Assembly (NCBI RefSeq): GCF_014196715.1
Contig: NZ_JACIEF010000003.1
Span: forward strand, 897,874-961,873
Reading direction: 5' to 3'
DNA from: Pedobacter zeae
Lineage (GTDB): Bacteria > Bacteroidota > Bacteroidia > Sphingobacteriales > Sphingobacteriaceae
Length of the DNA stretch: 64,000 nt
The notes beneath the pieces are model-generated. The model ran no database searches, was not told where the DNA came from, and worked only from the letters and a program-made list of their open reading frames with translations. The position numbers and the translations under genes are program-made. How positions within the stretch are numbered: position 1 is the first letter of the stretch; the number at the start of each line of letters is the position of its first letter. Positions 1 through 9,290 of the stretch are shown here, piece after piece.

Positions 1-70
1 AGTTAAACTTTTGGGCAAAAGCAGAGGTAAACATGAAAACCATACAGGCCGAAATTAATGCGCGTTTCAT
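1..70 (-). CDS. N-terminus of a secreted protein (partial)
   Basis: An ATG at 70 opens a frame that stays open to the window edge, 23 codons. The peptide begins MKRALISACMVFMFTSAFAQ: two basic residues, a hydrophobic core and a signal-peptidase-I-like AFAQ end, so an exported protein is likely. A good Bacteroidetes promoter lies just upstream (93-121). The mature protein lies outside the window, so function cannot be judged. It follows the redox/protease operon but is separated from it by a terminator, so it is probably an independent transcription unit. Confidence 0.6.
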   Translation of the reverse strand, partial: MKRALISACMVFMFTSAFAQKFN

Positions 71-92
71 ATCTTTATTTTTGGTAAAAATT

Positions 93-121
93 CAAAAGTA
101 GATTTTTTAGCCGAAAACAAA
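93..121 (-). promoter_or_regulatory. Bacteroidetes-type promoter for the partial secreted gene
   Basis: On the minus strand TTTG (121-118) is followed after 17 bases by TACTTTTG (100-93), matching the Bacteroidetes -33 TTTG / -7 TAnnTTTG consensus. It predicts a start near 86 and a short leader before the ATG at 70. Confidence 0.6.
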
Positions 122-147
122 TTAAAGTTAATGTAACCATTATATAA

Positions 148-180
148 ACAAAAGCAAAAAGCTTATCCATCCGGATAAGC
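148..180 (-). terminator. Intrinsic terminator of the SusCD-redox operon
   Basis: On the minus strand GCTTATCC and GGATAAGC form an 8-bp stem around a 4-base loop (180-161), followed by TTTTTGCTTTTG. It lies about 65 bases past the stop codon of the last operon gene (246) and separates it from the next gene. Confidence 0.75.
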
Positions 181-245
181 CTTTCGCTCATTAACTACAT
201 TAACTATTAAATATTCCACCACTTCTACATGATGTAATTTCTTGT

Positions 246-1379
246 TTATTTTGAAGATGAAGCCTCAGCAGTTTCTGGTTTCATTTGATAACTGGCTGTA
301 TAAGCTGTTGCCATTTTTACAAATTTGCTATAGCCGGCTTCGTCTTTGGCCAGCCGATGTACAGCTGCAGCTGTTTTCATGTATTCAAGCCCGCTGTTTT
401 CGGTAACAATAGTACTGGCCCATTCGCAGAAGAGCCTGGTTACCTCAGGGTTGAAGCCTTTTTTAGCTGCCAACGTACTGTAAAGTGCATTGAAATGATA
501 CTGATATAAAACCGGGTTTTTGATCGAAAACTTCAGGAAACCTACCGTATCTTTTTTCATCCCCAGATAATACCGGCTGCCCAGGGTTTGAAGGCATATT
601 TTCCAGGTTTTATCTGAAAATTTTTTCTTCTGGCTGGCCAAAAAATCATTAAAAGCTTCCTGATCTGAATTTGTTTTCAGCGCTTTAACCAGTTTCTGGC
701 TCAATCCGTAGTCTACGACCGGTTGTAAAACCTCTTCGCCATAAAGCGCGGCAAATACATTATAATCGGCAAAAATGGTTTCAATCGCTTTTTCATCTGC
801 TGATCTGGTAACCAGGTAAGGCAATAAGGCATTTTCGGCTTTAAAGTTTTTTAAAGTATCGGTATAGGCAGCGATGGTTTCGCCGGTTACTCCTTTACGC
901 GTTTTGCAGAATTCTACGTAAAATGCCGGATATTTTGCTTCGTTATAGCTGGTAGAAAATCCCGACAAAAATTTATGCTGTTCAGCCTTTTGGCGGGCAT
1001 CAGTAAACAGCGCAATCAGGTTACCCGGATCTTTATAGCCTGATGAGGAATTGATGAGTTTTCCGTCGCCATTCAAGACCAAAAAGGTAGGAAAACCATT
1101 TAAAATATGTTGCACCTTTAAAGTATCGCCCAATTTATCTTTAAAAATATCAACTTTAAGCATCAGAAAGTTTTTATCCATTTCTGCCTTAATCAGCGCA
1201 TTTGGAAAAACATTTTCGTCCATTTGGGCGCAAGGAATACAGCCGGTGAAGTAACAATCGACAAAGATGAGTTTATCTTCTTTTTTAGCCTGCTTCAATA
1301 TGCTGTTTAAGGATTGATTTTGCGCCAGGCAGCCTATAGCAGTTAACAACAGGCAAAGGGTATGAAATACTTTTTTCAT
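246..1379 (-). CDS. Secreted thioredoxin-fold protein
   Basis: The 377-residue protein has a signal peptide (about residues 1-20, ending CLAQ) and an N-terminal thioredoxin-like domain with the motif CIPC at residues 47-50, plus an extra cysteine at 42. A cis-proline-like segment (FPTFLVLNGDGK) follows, as in thioredoxin folds. The remaining 230 or so residues are helical and not recognised. CIPC differs from the WCGPC of the two TlpA-like proteins upstream, so its redox potential and role may differ. It is the last gene of the operon, 4 bases after the protease gene, and is followed by a terminator. Probable role: periplasmic thiol-disulfide exchange; substrate unknown. Confidence 0.8.
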   Translation of the reverse strand: MKKVFHTLCLLLTAIGCLAQNQSLNSILKQAKKEDKLIFVDCYFTGCIPCAQMDENVFPNALIKAEMDKNFLMLKVDIFKDKLGDTLKVQHILNGFPTFLVLNGDGKLINSSSGYKDPGNLIALFTDARQKAEQHKFLSGFSTSYNEAKYPAFYVEFCKTRKGVTGETIAAYTDTLKNFKAENALLPYLVTRSADEKAIETIFADYNVFAALYGEEVLQPVVDYGLSQKLVKALKTNSDQEAFNDFLASQKKKFSDKTWKICLQTLGSRYYLGMKKDTVGFLKFSIKNPVLYQYHFNALYSTLAAKKGFNPEVTRLFCEWASTIVTENSGLEYMKTAAAVHRLAKDEAGYSKFVKMATAYTASYQMKPETAEASSSK

Positions 1380-1383
1380 AAAT

Positions 1384-2880
1384 CTATTTTTTGGTTACTG
1401 AAATATGTTGTTTCGCTCCGTCGGCGGTGTAAGTAATTTTGAAGATTTTACCCGCCGGTGCGCTTAAAACGGAAAGCATTTTTTTGCTGTCTTTAAGCAA
1501 GGTTGCTGCTACAACACCATCAATACTTTCGATAATTTGTCCGGCTTGCAGGATTTCGCTTTCTACCGGACCTACAATACTGAGCAGCTTTAATTTGCCA
1601 TCGGGATCGAAACCCAAAAGGTAAGCCCCCAAAACAAAATCATGAGGAAAATTAAAGGTGTGGTTGGGTACAAAATGAATTTCCTTCTGCTGCATGTTAA
1701 TGGTGAAGTTGTAACGGCCAATGGTTCTGATACCAATAGATCCATCAAAACCAGGATTCCAGTTTTCGCTTTGTCCACCTCCCGCCATCAGGGTAACCGG
1801 AAAATCGGTCAACCTGGGCATACTTGCAAAAGAAAACGATGCCGCCCGGCCACTATAGGTCGGTGTGCTCATGCCCATGCTGGTGGTGGTACCATTGTAT
1901 TCTGGTTTAAAACCGCTTACCAGTAGTTTATATTTTTTTACAAAGGGCCTGAAGCAAATGAGGTTGTAAGATGCGCCGGTATCGAAAACAAATTCGCCGG
2001 TATTGGCCTGTCCGGGTACTACGGTAACCTCGCCCGGAATAATAAACAAACCTGCAGGTACGGTTACCGGCACAGATATGCCCTCATCCTGGTAAGTATA
2101 ATCGCCAAAAGTGTAGAGCGAAAGCTCCTTTTTATCGAAATCTACTTTAGTGATATAGTTTTTAGCGATGCTATTGCCAATAATGCCGTCGCTTCCCTTA
2201 TGCATTTCAGGAAAAATAGCAAAACTCTGGTTTTTGAGTTCAAAGGTGCCGATCCTGATGGTATTTCCTTCTGAAACAGCAATATTCATATTGCCCCCTA
2301 CTACCGAGGTATTTTGCTGGCGACTGGCTTTAATGCCTACCGAGTCGGCCAGGGCTTTGGTAATGGCCATACCATCAGCACCTGTATCGAAAAGTAGCTT
2401 TAAAGGCCTTTCGCTGGTATTAACTTTTACGGTTAAAATAATCGAGCCATTCTCGACCTCGAAAGGAACTTTGGTCACCAGTACCGACTTTTTATAGCGG
2501 TTCATGCCGTAAAGCTGGTCGAAAATATCAGCATAAAGCAGCTTATAGCTTGTATCAGTATAAATGCTGCTTTCTTTACCCGCTTTTCCTTTGCTAAAAG
2601 GCACGATGGTTAAGCGCATCATTCCGGCTGCTTTAGTTTCATTTTTGAGTTGAATCGAATCGCAAGGATACCGTTCCAATATTGTTTTTAACAGCCTGTC
2701 GGCCGAGGGCCTCGTATAAGCCGCAATTGAAAAACTGCTGCTTAATTTGGCTGCGACCGGATCAACTGCCTTTTGGGCAAACATCAGGTTCATGCTTTCA
2801 ATGAGTGTATTAGCCTGCTGTGCCCGAAGCTGGACCGACCAAACCAAAAACCCAAGAAATAATATTGTTTTTATTTTCAT
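1384..2880 (-). CDS. Secreted two-lobed retropepsin-like aspartyl protease with PDZ domain
   Basis: The 498-residue protein has a signal peptide (about 1-20). Two aspartyl-protease active-site motifs DTGA are visible at 165-168 and 300-303, each followed by a hydrophobic-hydrophobic-Gly element (DGIIG at 231-235; DGSIG at 379-383). This arrangement suggests two retropepsin-like lobes in one chain, giving a pepsin-like intramolecular pair. Residues about 415-490 look like a PDZ domain (VGPVESEILQAGQIIESIDG). Family knowledge: bacterial aspartyl_protease/PDZ proteins are common in Bacteroidetes but mostly uncharacterised. It is set between a TlpA-like gene and a thioredoxin-fold gene in the operon, so a role in processing imported or envelope polypeptides is plausible but inferred. 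Confidence 0.82.
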   Translation of the reverse strand: MKIKTILFLGFLVWSVQLRAQQANTLIESMNLMFAQKAVDPVAAKLSSSFSIAAYTRPSADRLLKTILERYPCDSIQLKNETKAAGMMRLTIVPFSKGKAGKESSIYTDTSYKLLYADIFDQLYGMNRYKKSVLVTKVPFEVENGSIILTVKVNTSERPLKLLFDTGADGMAITKALADSVGIKASRQQNTSVVGGNMNIAVSEGNTIRIGTFELKNQSFAIFPEMHKGSDGIIGNSIAKNYITKVDFDKKELSLYTFGDYTYQDEGISVPVTVPAGLFIIPGEVTVVPGQANTGEFVFDTGASYNLICFRPFVKKYKLLVSGFKPEYNGTTTSMGMSTPTYSGRAASFSFASMPRLTDFPVTLMAGGGQSENWNPGFDGSIGIRTIGRYNFTINMQQKEIHFVPNHTFNFPHDFVLGAYLLGFDPDGKLKLLSIVGPVESEILQAGQIIESIDGVVAATLLKDSKKMLSVLSAPAGKIFKITYTADGAKQHISVTKK

Positions 2881-2898
2881 TTTATCTGAATAGGTAGA

Positions 2899-4062
2899 TT
2901 AAAACCCATAAATTTTTTCGAGGGCACGATCAATATCATCCGTTGCACTCGAAGTAATACGGAGTAATATTTTGCCTTCGTTACTCACCAGTATTTTGGT
3001 CGGAAAAGCTATGATATTGTAATCCTTTACCAGGTTTTGCTTTTCGACGCCCTCGTTATTGAGGATGTTGATGTAGGTTAGCCCATCTTCTTCTATGGCC
3101 TTTAGCCAGGCCGTGCGCGCTTCTTCCAATATCTTTTTCTGTTCTTGCGCAATGGCAATAATTTCGAAACCTTTGGTTTTGTATTTGGTGTATAAAGCCT
3201 TTAAATGAGGGTTGCTGGCACGGCATGGCCCACACCAGCTGCCCCAAAAATCGAGCAACACGGTTTTCCCTTTAAAATCAGCCAGGTTAATCAGCCTGCC
3301 ATCCTTGTCATTTTTTTGAAAACCAATTGCATCCGAACCATCAGGTGTAGCGCTTACCTTTTTGATGTAAGCTTTAATTTTTCCGGTAATGGGATGATTT
3401 TTATACCGGGGTGATAGACTGTTCCATGTGGAAATAAAATCGCCTGCCGTATAGAGGTTTTCCATTCGCGTTAATAAAAACACTGAGGCAAAAGCATTGG
3501 GGTGTGTTTTAACGAAATCTCTTTTTACATTAACGAGTTTTCTGTTGATGGCTGTAGCCTCAGCCATTAAAACTTCTTTATTTGCAGAACTGGTTGTTTT
3601 TCCTTCACTAAAAAGCTCTTGCATAATCTCATAATTACGCATTTCGCCCTTTTTTACCAGTTGCTTATATACCGCTAATGCATTATTTTCTTCATCGCCA
3701 TTTACATCGGCAAACTGAAGCAATAGCGCATCGCCCTTTATGCTAATATCCTGATCAAAAACGAACAGATCCAGTTTGGGTGCAGGATTAGAATTCGTGC
3801 CACTTGTTCTTGATATCGAGACGTCGAAACGGGCAATGGCCGGATTTTGCAAACGCGGCACTTTTAATGCAAAAGCATCATTATTGGCATTGGCTTTATA
3901 GCTCCTTGATAAACCGGCATCATTTGCAAAAGAAATCCAAACCGACTTATTGCCCAGCCCTTTTAAGCGGCCAGAAATCTGGATGCTATCGTTCTGGGAG
4001 TAAGCTTTAGGTAAAAAAAAATGCAAAAACGCAGCTATAAACAATGTTTTCATTGTTTTCAT
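2899..4062 (-). CDS. TlpA-like thiol-disulfide oxidoreductase with N-terminal DUF4369-like domain
   Basis: The 387-residue exported protein has a signal peptide (about 1-22, ending AYSQ), an N-terminal beta-rich region resembling DUF4369 (about 28-115), a helical linker, and a C-terminal AhpC/TSA-TlpA thioredoxin domain with the motif WCGPC (cysteines 277 and 280). A cis-proline segment (FPTKILVS) follows. TlpA-type proteins reduce disulfides in the periplasm, often on metalloproteins. Second of two TlpA-like genes in the operon, 62 bases after the first. The pairing suggests paralogous proteins with different partners, but their identities cannot be read from sequence. Confidence 0.85.
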   Translation of the reverse strand: MKTMKTLFIAAFLHFFLPKAYSQNDSIQISGRLKGLGNKSVWISFANDAGLSRSYKANANNDAFALKVPRLQNPAIARFDVSISRTSGTNSNPAPKLDLFVFDQDISIKGDALLLQFADVNGDEENNALAVYKQLVKKGEMRNYEIMQELFSEGKTTSSANKEVLMAEATAINRKLVNVKRDFVKTHPNAFASVFLLTRMENLYTAGDFISTWNSLSPRYKNHPITGKIKAYIKKVSATPDGSDAIGFQKNDKDGRLINLADFKGKTVLLDFWGSWCGPCRASNPHLKALYTKYKTKGFEIIAIAQEQKKILEEARTAWLKAIEEDGLTYINILNNEGVEKQNLVKDYNIIAFPTKILVSNEGKILLRITSSATDDIDRALEKIYGF

Positions 4063-4124
4063 ATCAGATGTTTTAAGGTAAAAATGACTCCGGCTATTGG
4101 TTTATAACCGGAGTATAGGGATGG

Positions 4125-5510
4125 CTAGTTAGCGAGTGTTTTTTGTAATAATGCTTTTAATTCAGGATTAGATGGCCGTGGTGAATCAACGGTCACAATC
4201 TTGCCTTGTTTATCGAAAACCAGGAAACGTGGTATAGTGTTAACCTTATAATATTTCGAAAATTCGTTCTCAGGCCCTCCGGCAAAAAGTTGTAAACCAC
4301 CTAAATTTTCATCTTTGATCATTTTTTGCCATTTTTCCTTATCCTTAACCGCATCAGTTGATAGGCTGATAATTTGAACATCGGTACCCTTCATTTCTTC
4401 TTCCAGTTTTTTCAGATAAGGAATTTCAGCTCTGCAAGGCCCACACCAGGTAGCCCAAACATCTACCAATACTACTTTTCCTTTCATGCTCGCCATCGTA
4501 ACCTGTTTACCATTCTTATCTTCATAGGCAAAATTAAAAGCATCGGTACCAGGCTTGTAGGTCAATAAAGGATTCATAATGGCAGCACTTCTATCTGCCT
4601 GTCTTTTGGTAAGAATATATTTCTCCCTGCCTTTTATTAATGCCTCGTACTCGGTAATCGTTTTATAACCTGCGGCATTATCTAAAATCAAATCACCTTT
4701 TAAGGTATCGTTGGGTACAAAAGATGCCATTAGATCTACCCCCTCAGGGCCGCGTTTATAGGCTTTACCATCCTGGCGCATATTTAGGCTAATGAGGCCC
4801 GTTAAAGTTCTAAAGCCATAGGGATAGCGGTAAACATTTTCTGTTGTTTTTGCAAAATCGGTGGTTTTAAGCGTGCTGTAAAAATTGCTGTATTCTTCAA
4901 CAGAAGGATGTGCGCTCCTTGGGGTATTTAAGAAGTTGGTTGCATAGCAGGCCAGATCCCAGGACATAATAGATTTAATTTCCTTATCGAAATTTACATT
5001 TCCGGTGGCTTTACCATTTAAGAAAGTTTTACTTTTGGCCACAATTTCCTCCTGCTGAGGGAAATAATCAACAAAGGTACTTTGCACTTTCATAAAGTTA
5101 ATGGCCTTTTGCTCCAGCGGATTTGTTAAATCGTGCCATTGGCTTAGCACCGTATTTTCTTTCGAATTCTTTTTACCTGTTAGTACGTAACTCGAATCTA
5201 AAAGGTTTAGGGATAGCTCTTCCCCTCCTTTAAAATAGAATTTATAATTATCGTTCGGGCTACCTTCATTGCCTGTACCGATTACGTACAAACCTTCATA
5301 CTCAGGATAAAAAAGGAAACCAAACTGGCCTTTTTCGGCAGGTGTAGAGTTGGCAATTTCTACTGCCTTGCCATCTTTAACTTTAAAGAGTTTAACGGCA
5401 GAAAGGCGTTTTTTCTTTAACAATCCTTTTACTTCTACAGGCAATTGCGCCATAACAGTTAGTGAGGCGAGGCATAAAAGGCCGGCACTTAATACTTTTT
5501 TCATTTTCAT
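4125..5510 (-). CDS. TlpA-like thiol-disulfide oxidoreductase
   Basis: The 461-residue protein has a signal peptide (about 1-21), a long N-terminal region with beta-rich and helical parts, and a C-terminal thioredoxin domain with WCGPC (cysteines 356 and 359), ending in a typical IPRFLVFDKQGKI segment. This N-domain/TlpA layout is common in Sphingobacteriaceae and often sits next to SusCD genes. It follows the PKD-like lipoprotein by 24 bases in the same operon. Redox activity is well supported; reducing versus isomerising role and substrate are unknown. Confidence 0.85.
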   Translation of the reverse strand: MKMKKVLSAGLLCLASLTVMAQLPVEVKGLLKKKRLSAVKLFKVKDGKAVEIANSTPAEKGQFGFLFYPEYEGLYVIGTGNEGSPNDNYKFYFKGGEELSLNLLDSSYVLTGKKNSKENTVLSQWHDLTNPLEQKAINFMKVQSTFVDYFPQQEEIVAKSKTFLNGKATGNVNFDKEIKSIMSWDLACYATNFLNTPRSAHPSVEEYSNFYSTLKTTDFAKTTENVYRYPYGFRTLTGLISLNMRQDGKAYKRGPEGVDLMASFVPNDTLKGDLILDNAAGYKTITEYEALIKGREKYILTKRQADRSAAIMNPLLTYKPGTDAFNFAYEDKNGKQVTMASMKGKVVLVDVWATWCGPCRAEIPYLKKLEEEMKGTDVQIISLSTDAVKDKEKWQKMIKDENLGGLQLFAGGPENEFSKYYKVNTIPRFLVFDKQGKIVTVDSPRPSNPELKALLQKTLAN

Positions 5511-5534
5511 TGGTTTTATTTGGATGATTTTTAA

Positions 5535-7046
5535 TTAACGTTCCCTGTAGGTTATGCTTTTTACCTTTCCGAAACCGGTGTAGGATTTGGCCAAAACAAG
5601 GTCGCCATTAAGCCCTGGAACTGTGTAGATACCCAGGCTGCCTTCAGTTCCATCGCTGATTGATGGATCGTAGCTACCAACCATTAGCTTCATGCGATCG
5701 GGATATTTAGTATTACTTTTAAATTCGTAAAAATTGAGGTAAGATATTTTTTTACTGCCAAAATCTAACATCAATTTTGACGTTTTGTATACCATATCAT
5801 ATTCATAAATTTTGCTGCCCACTGCGTAAAACAAATAACCGAATTCTGGATTTACAGCATAAAACTCAGCATTAACAAAATCTGTCCCTAAAATCTCAGC
5901 ATAGTAAGTTTGAACATTGTCACTGGTATTGAAGCGGGCCAAATATCTTTTGGTAGAATTTGGATCTTTTAGTACTGCAAAAATACCCCCACTGGCATAG
6001 CTCGACCATTTCATGAATAACAAATCCATTTTGGTACTAAAACTGAATAATTTGTTGGCGTCAGGCGGATCAGGCAAGGTAGTACACGTAGAAGCGCTAC
6101 CTGTATGTTTTACAAATCTGCGATTGGTTTTATCATAGAATATTGCCTGTGTGATACTTGAAGGGTCACCGCCGACAAACGGCGCGACTTCGAAACCCTT
6201 TTGCTCGGATGTGATGTAATTGATTGGTACGGAATAATATATATTCTGTACTCTTTCATAATAATAGGCATTGCCTTTTCCTATCATATAGGACGTACCG
6301 CTTCCGCGCTGCTGTATCACATCTGCGTAAAAGCCGGCTGGAATGTCGCCAAACATTTCATAGTTTAGTGTCATTGTTTTTGTCCACTTAAATGTATTTG
6401 GGTCTATTTTGGTCGTACCTTGATCGGTTCCTAAATATAATCCATAGCTGATCGCATCAGGACCTATGAGTAGGCCAGTGTTGTAGGTGTAGGCCATTAC
6501 TGGCTTGCCAGTAAGGGTAAGTCCAGAATTGGTTGTGGCCAATAAATCGTTGATTACGTCGAAGGTCCCGGCAGTATTCAGGGATAACATATCAACCCTT
6601 GCCCGGCCATTTACTTCGTTCATCATAATCCAGCCTTCATTAATTTCGTTGCTTATTTTTAATGTAAATGGCTTGGTATATTTAATACCTGTGTCCTTAT
6701 TTGTTACCGAAAAATATGCACTATAGGTGCCCGCAACTATACTGACTTGCATATTTAGGTTTTTGGTTGTGGCTAATTGGAATAGTTTCGAACCTCCCAA
6801 GCCATTGGGACCAATGTAAGTCCACTCATAAGTATATTTTGTTTCGTCAAAATTGGCATCTTGCGTAAAAGAAACTGTTGGATTGAAGACTAACTGTTTA
6901 CCATAAATTGCGGTTATTTCTTTTGGAATGTCAGTTTGTTTCAATTCGTTAATTTCCGTATAGTCGTAATTTCCAATATCTTTTTTACAAGAGTTGAGCA
7001 TTAGCAGCGCCAACAGCACCATAAGAATGCGATGATATATTTTCAT
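5535..7046 (-). CDS. PKD-like family surface lipoprotein
   Basis: The 503-residue protein starts with a lipoprotein signal (lipobox LNSC, cysteine 20, then KKD, a charge pattern unlike the export-signal acidic run of some surface lipoproteins). The N-terminal third (YTYEWTYIG and neighbours) matches the PKD-like family seen only next to SusCD genes in Bacteroidetes; the rest looks like a beta-propeller-type fold rich in aromatic and glycine turns. It probably sits at the outer membrane as an accessory substrate-binding protein of the SusCD complex. Assignment is from sequence resemblance and position, not from a profile search. Confidence 0.72.
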   Translation of the reverse strand: MKIYHRILMVLLALLMLNSCKKDIGNYDYTEINELKQTDIPKEITAIYGKQLVFNPTVSFTQDANFDETKYTYEWTYIGPNGLGGSKLFQLATTKNLNMQVSIVAGTYSAYFSVTNKDTGIKYTKPFTLKISNEINEGWIMMNEVNGRARVDMLSLNTAGTFDVINDLLATTNSGLTLTGKPVMAYTYNTGLLIGPDAISYGLYLGTDQGTTKIDPNTFKWTKTMTLNYEMFGDIPAGFYADVIQQRGSGTSYMIGKGNAYYYERVQNIYYSVPINYITSEQKGFEVAPFVGGDPSSITQAIFYDKTNRRFVKHTGSASTCTTLPDPPDANKLFSFSTKMDLLFMKWSSYASGGIFAVLKDPNSTKRYLARFNTSDNVQTYYAEILGTDFVNAEFYAVNPEFGYLFYAVGSKIYEYDMVYKTSKLMLDFGSKKISYLNFYEFKSNTKYPDRMKLMVGSYDPSISDGTEGSLGIYTVPGLNGDLVLAKSYTGFGKVKSITYRER

Positions 7047-7067
7047 TTTTCTAATCCTTAGTGTTAA

Positions 7068-7832
7068 TTATTGAACCGATGTTCCCATGATCATTTCGGA
7101 ACCGTTATCTTCTAGAATGACATTACCTGCCACTTTTTGCTCATTCAGATAACGTTGCATAAATTTTCCGTAGGCAGCAAGTTCTGCAATAGAGACAGAC
7201 GAGTCTAAGTATGAAGGATCAACTCCCAATACGCTTACCATCAAAAAAAGCTTTTTTCGAGAAAACGTTCCTAAGTAACCATCTACCCATCTCGCAGGTT
7301 TCTTAATGATGTCGTTAATAAGCCATCTATAATTCACAAAAGACAGCTTCTGTCCGGTAGTCGTATTTATCACTTTATTATTCATATTTGTTGCAAAGTT
7401 TTCATTACTCTGCAGGTCAAAGCTCAACAGGAAAGTGGTGGTTTGCATTTCCACTTTTCTGAAAAACTTAATTTTTACCGTATCTAAGGTTTTGTTTTTC
7501 TTAATAGAAAAGTTCTTGCTTAAAATCTGATAGTGTACACCTTCTATAGCAGTTGATGATGGATTGACGATTAATTTATAGGGTCTATCCTGATCCGATT
7601 TTGGACCAGTTGCGGTAATGACCATATTAATGATCGAGTCCTGAGATTTAGCCAGACTAAAAGAAACGATAGTCGAATCTTTAATAGGCTCTCCTGAATA
7701 AGCTGGTAATCTTGCCGCATCATTAAAATAGATACTTGGTTCGCCCTCATATTTATGAAGTTCCTTTTCACAAGAAAAAAGTACTATGGCCAAAAGAACT
7801 GGAAACAGTGTTTTTAGAAAATTCTTTTTCAT
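7068..7832 (-). CDS. DUF4843-type lipoprotein
   Basis: The 254-residue product starts at the ATG at 7832; a GTG codon just before it is less likely. The lipobox is LFSC (cysteine 21). The segment YEGEPSIYFNDA and the later mixed beta layout resemble DUF4843, a family found beside SusCD pairs. No catalytic motif is seen. It lies 17 bases after susD and 21 before the PKD-like lipoprotein, so it is probably a further surface component of the same uptake complex. Confidence 0.7.
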   Translation of the reverse strand: MKKNFLKTLFPVLLAIVLFSCEKELHKYEGEPSIYFNDAARLPAYSGEPIKDSTIVSFSLAKSQDSIINMVITATGPKSDQDRPYKLIVNPSSTAIEGVHYQILSKNFSIKKNKTLDTVKIKFFRKVEMQTTTFLLSFDLQSNENFATNMNNKVINTTTGQKLSFVNYRWLINDIIKKPARWVDGYLGTFSRKKLFLMVSVLGVDPSYLDSSVSIAELAAYGKFMQRYLNEQKVAGNVILEDNGSEMIMGTSVQ

Positions 7833-7849
7833 CACATTAAAATTTAAGG

Positions 7850-9280
7850 TTAACGATATTGCGATTCTGATAATGGCATTGGTACCGCGTAATTAACCGT
7901 AATACTTGACGTACCTGAACCGTTGCCTATAGATGTTATATTTCGGCGTTTGTAGTAGTAGAATAACTGCCCCTCGCCAAAAAACTCTTTTTGATACTCT
8001 TTCTGAAGCTCCGTGTTCACTACTGCTGTAGTAGCGAGTGGCAGCAGACCCCTATTTGCCCTAACTATATTAATAAGGGCAATACCATCAGCACTTAATG
8101 GTTCTGACTCGGCTGCTATATAATACATTTCGCTAATCTTAAGTAAAGGGATGGTGAAACGGAACAGTTTGGTTTTATCAACAATGTCTGCATACTTGTA
8201 AAAGGTACGATACGATTTAACTCCAGTTGAAGGGATTTGCCAGTTTAGGTTAAATCTGTAATCGTTTTCATTGGTTTCGAACACCGTATTTAATCTCGCA
8301 GGCAGAGGAGCCAAAATAGTTCCATCGGTAACAGAAGGATCAAAAAGTGCTGTATATCTTGAATATAGTTGGGTATTGCTGACACCCAATAACATCTCTG
8401 TTGAGAAAACACGGTCAGGGTTTTGTTTTTCGCTCAGCGCATTGGTTGAGGTTGTCCATGGAAATTTGTTTGCAACAGCAATAACCTCCTTGGCATTTTT
8501 CAGTGCAGAAACCTTGTCTCCCCGGTACAAGTACACACGCGCCAAAAGACCTTTAACTGCGTAATAATTAAATCTAAAATTCCTATTACTCTTGAAGAAA
8601 TCAACAGTTTCATTCACACGAGGCGTACTTACACCTGTTGTAATAACGGGGTCGTTTTGTAAAAGATTAGCCGCTGTATTGAGATCGTTAATGATGTTAA
8701 CAATAAATTCGTTGGCTGGTAGCAATGGGTTAATACTCGATTTGGTTGCAGCGTAGTAGGGCAAACTTTGTTTGGTAGAATCTGCTGTTGAATACCTCGG
8801 TCCGTATAACCTCAACAGATCGAAATGCAGGAATGCACGCATTGCGATGGCTTCTCCCTTGAAAACGGACTCGGTCTGTTCGTCGACGGTGCCTTTGTAT
8901 TTTTCTATATTTTCTAAAAAACTGTTAACGTTAAGAATGGTCCCATATGCATTTGTCCAGATGGTTTCCAGGCGTGTGGAAGCAGGAGCATCCGTATAAG
9001 CATAAGTTGCAATCTTGTACAGATCGTGGGTGGAAGGGATATTATAACGCTGTGCCAGTACTTCAACCGTTGATAGGGTGAGGTTATCGCCATACAATTG
9101 ATTAGTGGCTAGGCTCAGGTATAATCCGTTCAATGCCGTTTGGACACCTATTTTTGTACTGAAGATCTGTGTTTCGATAACCTTATCTTCAGGTGTTACG
9201 TTTAAGAATTTTTTGCACGATCCTAACGTCAATATGGCTAACGCTGTCGTGATTAGTAGGGTAAAATAAGTTCTTTTCAT
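7850..9280 (-). CDS. SusD/RagB-like outer-membrane lipoprotein
   Basis: The 476-residue protein starts at the ATG at 9280; an upstream in-frame TTG at 9286 is less likely. The lipobox is LGSC (cysteine 22). The sequence shows the SusD pattern: an N-terminal TPR-like region (TQIFSTKIGVQTALNGLY), FKGEAIAMRAFLHFDLLRLYG, LLARVYLYRGDKVSALKNA, and a C-terminal LLKISEMYYIAAE followed by ELQKEYQKEFFGEGQLFYYYKR. SusD proteins cap a SusC barrel and capture substrate. It follows the SusC gene by 10 bases. The substrate cannot be read from sequence. Confidence 0.93.
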   Translation of the reverse strand: MKRTYFTLLITTALAILTLGSCKKFLNVTPEDKVIETQIFSTKIGVQTALNGLYLSLATNQLYGDNLTLSTVEVLAQRYNIPSTHDLYKIATYAYTDAPASTRLETIWTNAYGTILNVNSFLENIEKYKGTVDEQTESVFKGEAIAMRAFLHFDLLRLYGPRYSTADSTKQSLPYYAATKSSINPLLPANEFIVNIINDLNTAANLLQNDPVITTGVSTPRVNETVDFFKSNRNFRFNYYAVKGLLARVYLYRGDKVSALKNAKEVIAVANKFPWTTSTNALSEKQNPDRVFSTEMLLGVSNTQLYSRYTALFDPSVTDGTILAPLPARLNTVFETNENDYRFNLNWQIPSTGVKSYRTFYKYADIVDKTKLFRFTIPLLKISEMYYIAAESEPLSADGIALINIVRANRGLLPLATTAVVNTELQKEYQKEFFGEGQLFYYYKRRNITSIGNGSGTSSITVNYAVPMPLSESQYR

Positions 9281-9290
9281 GTTCAAACAT

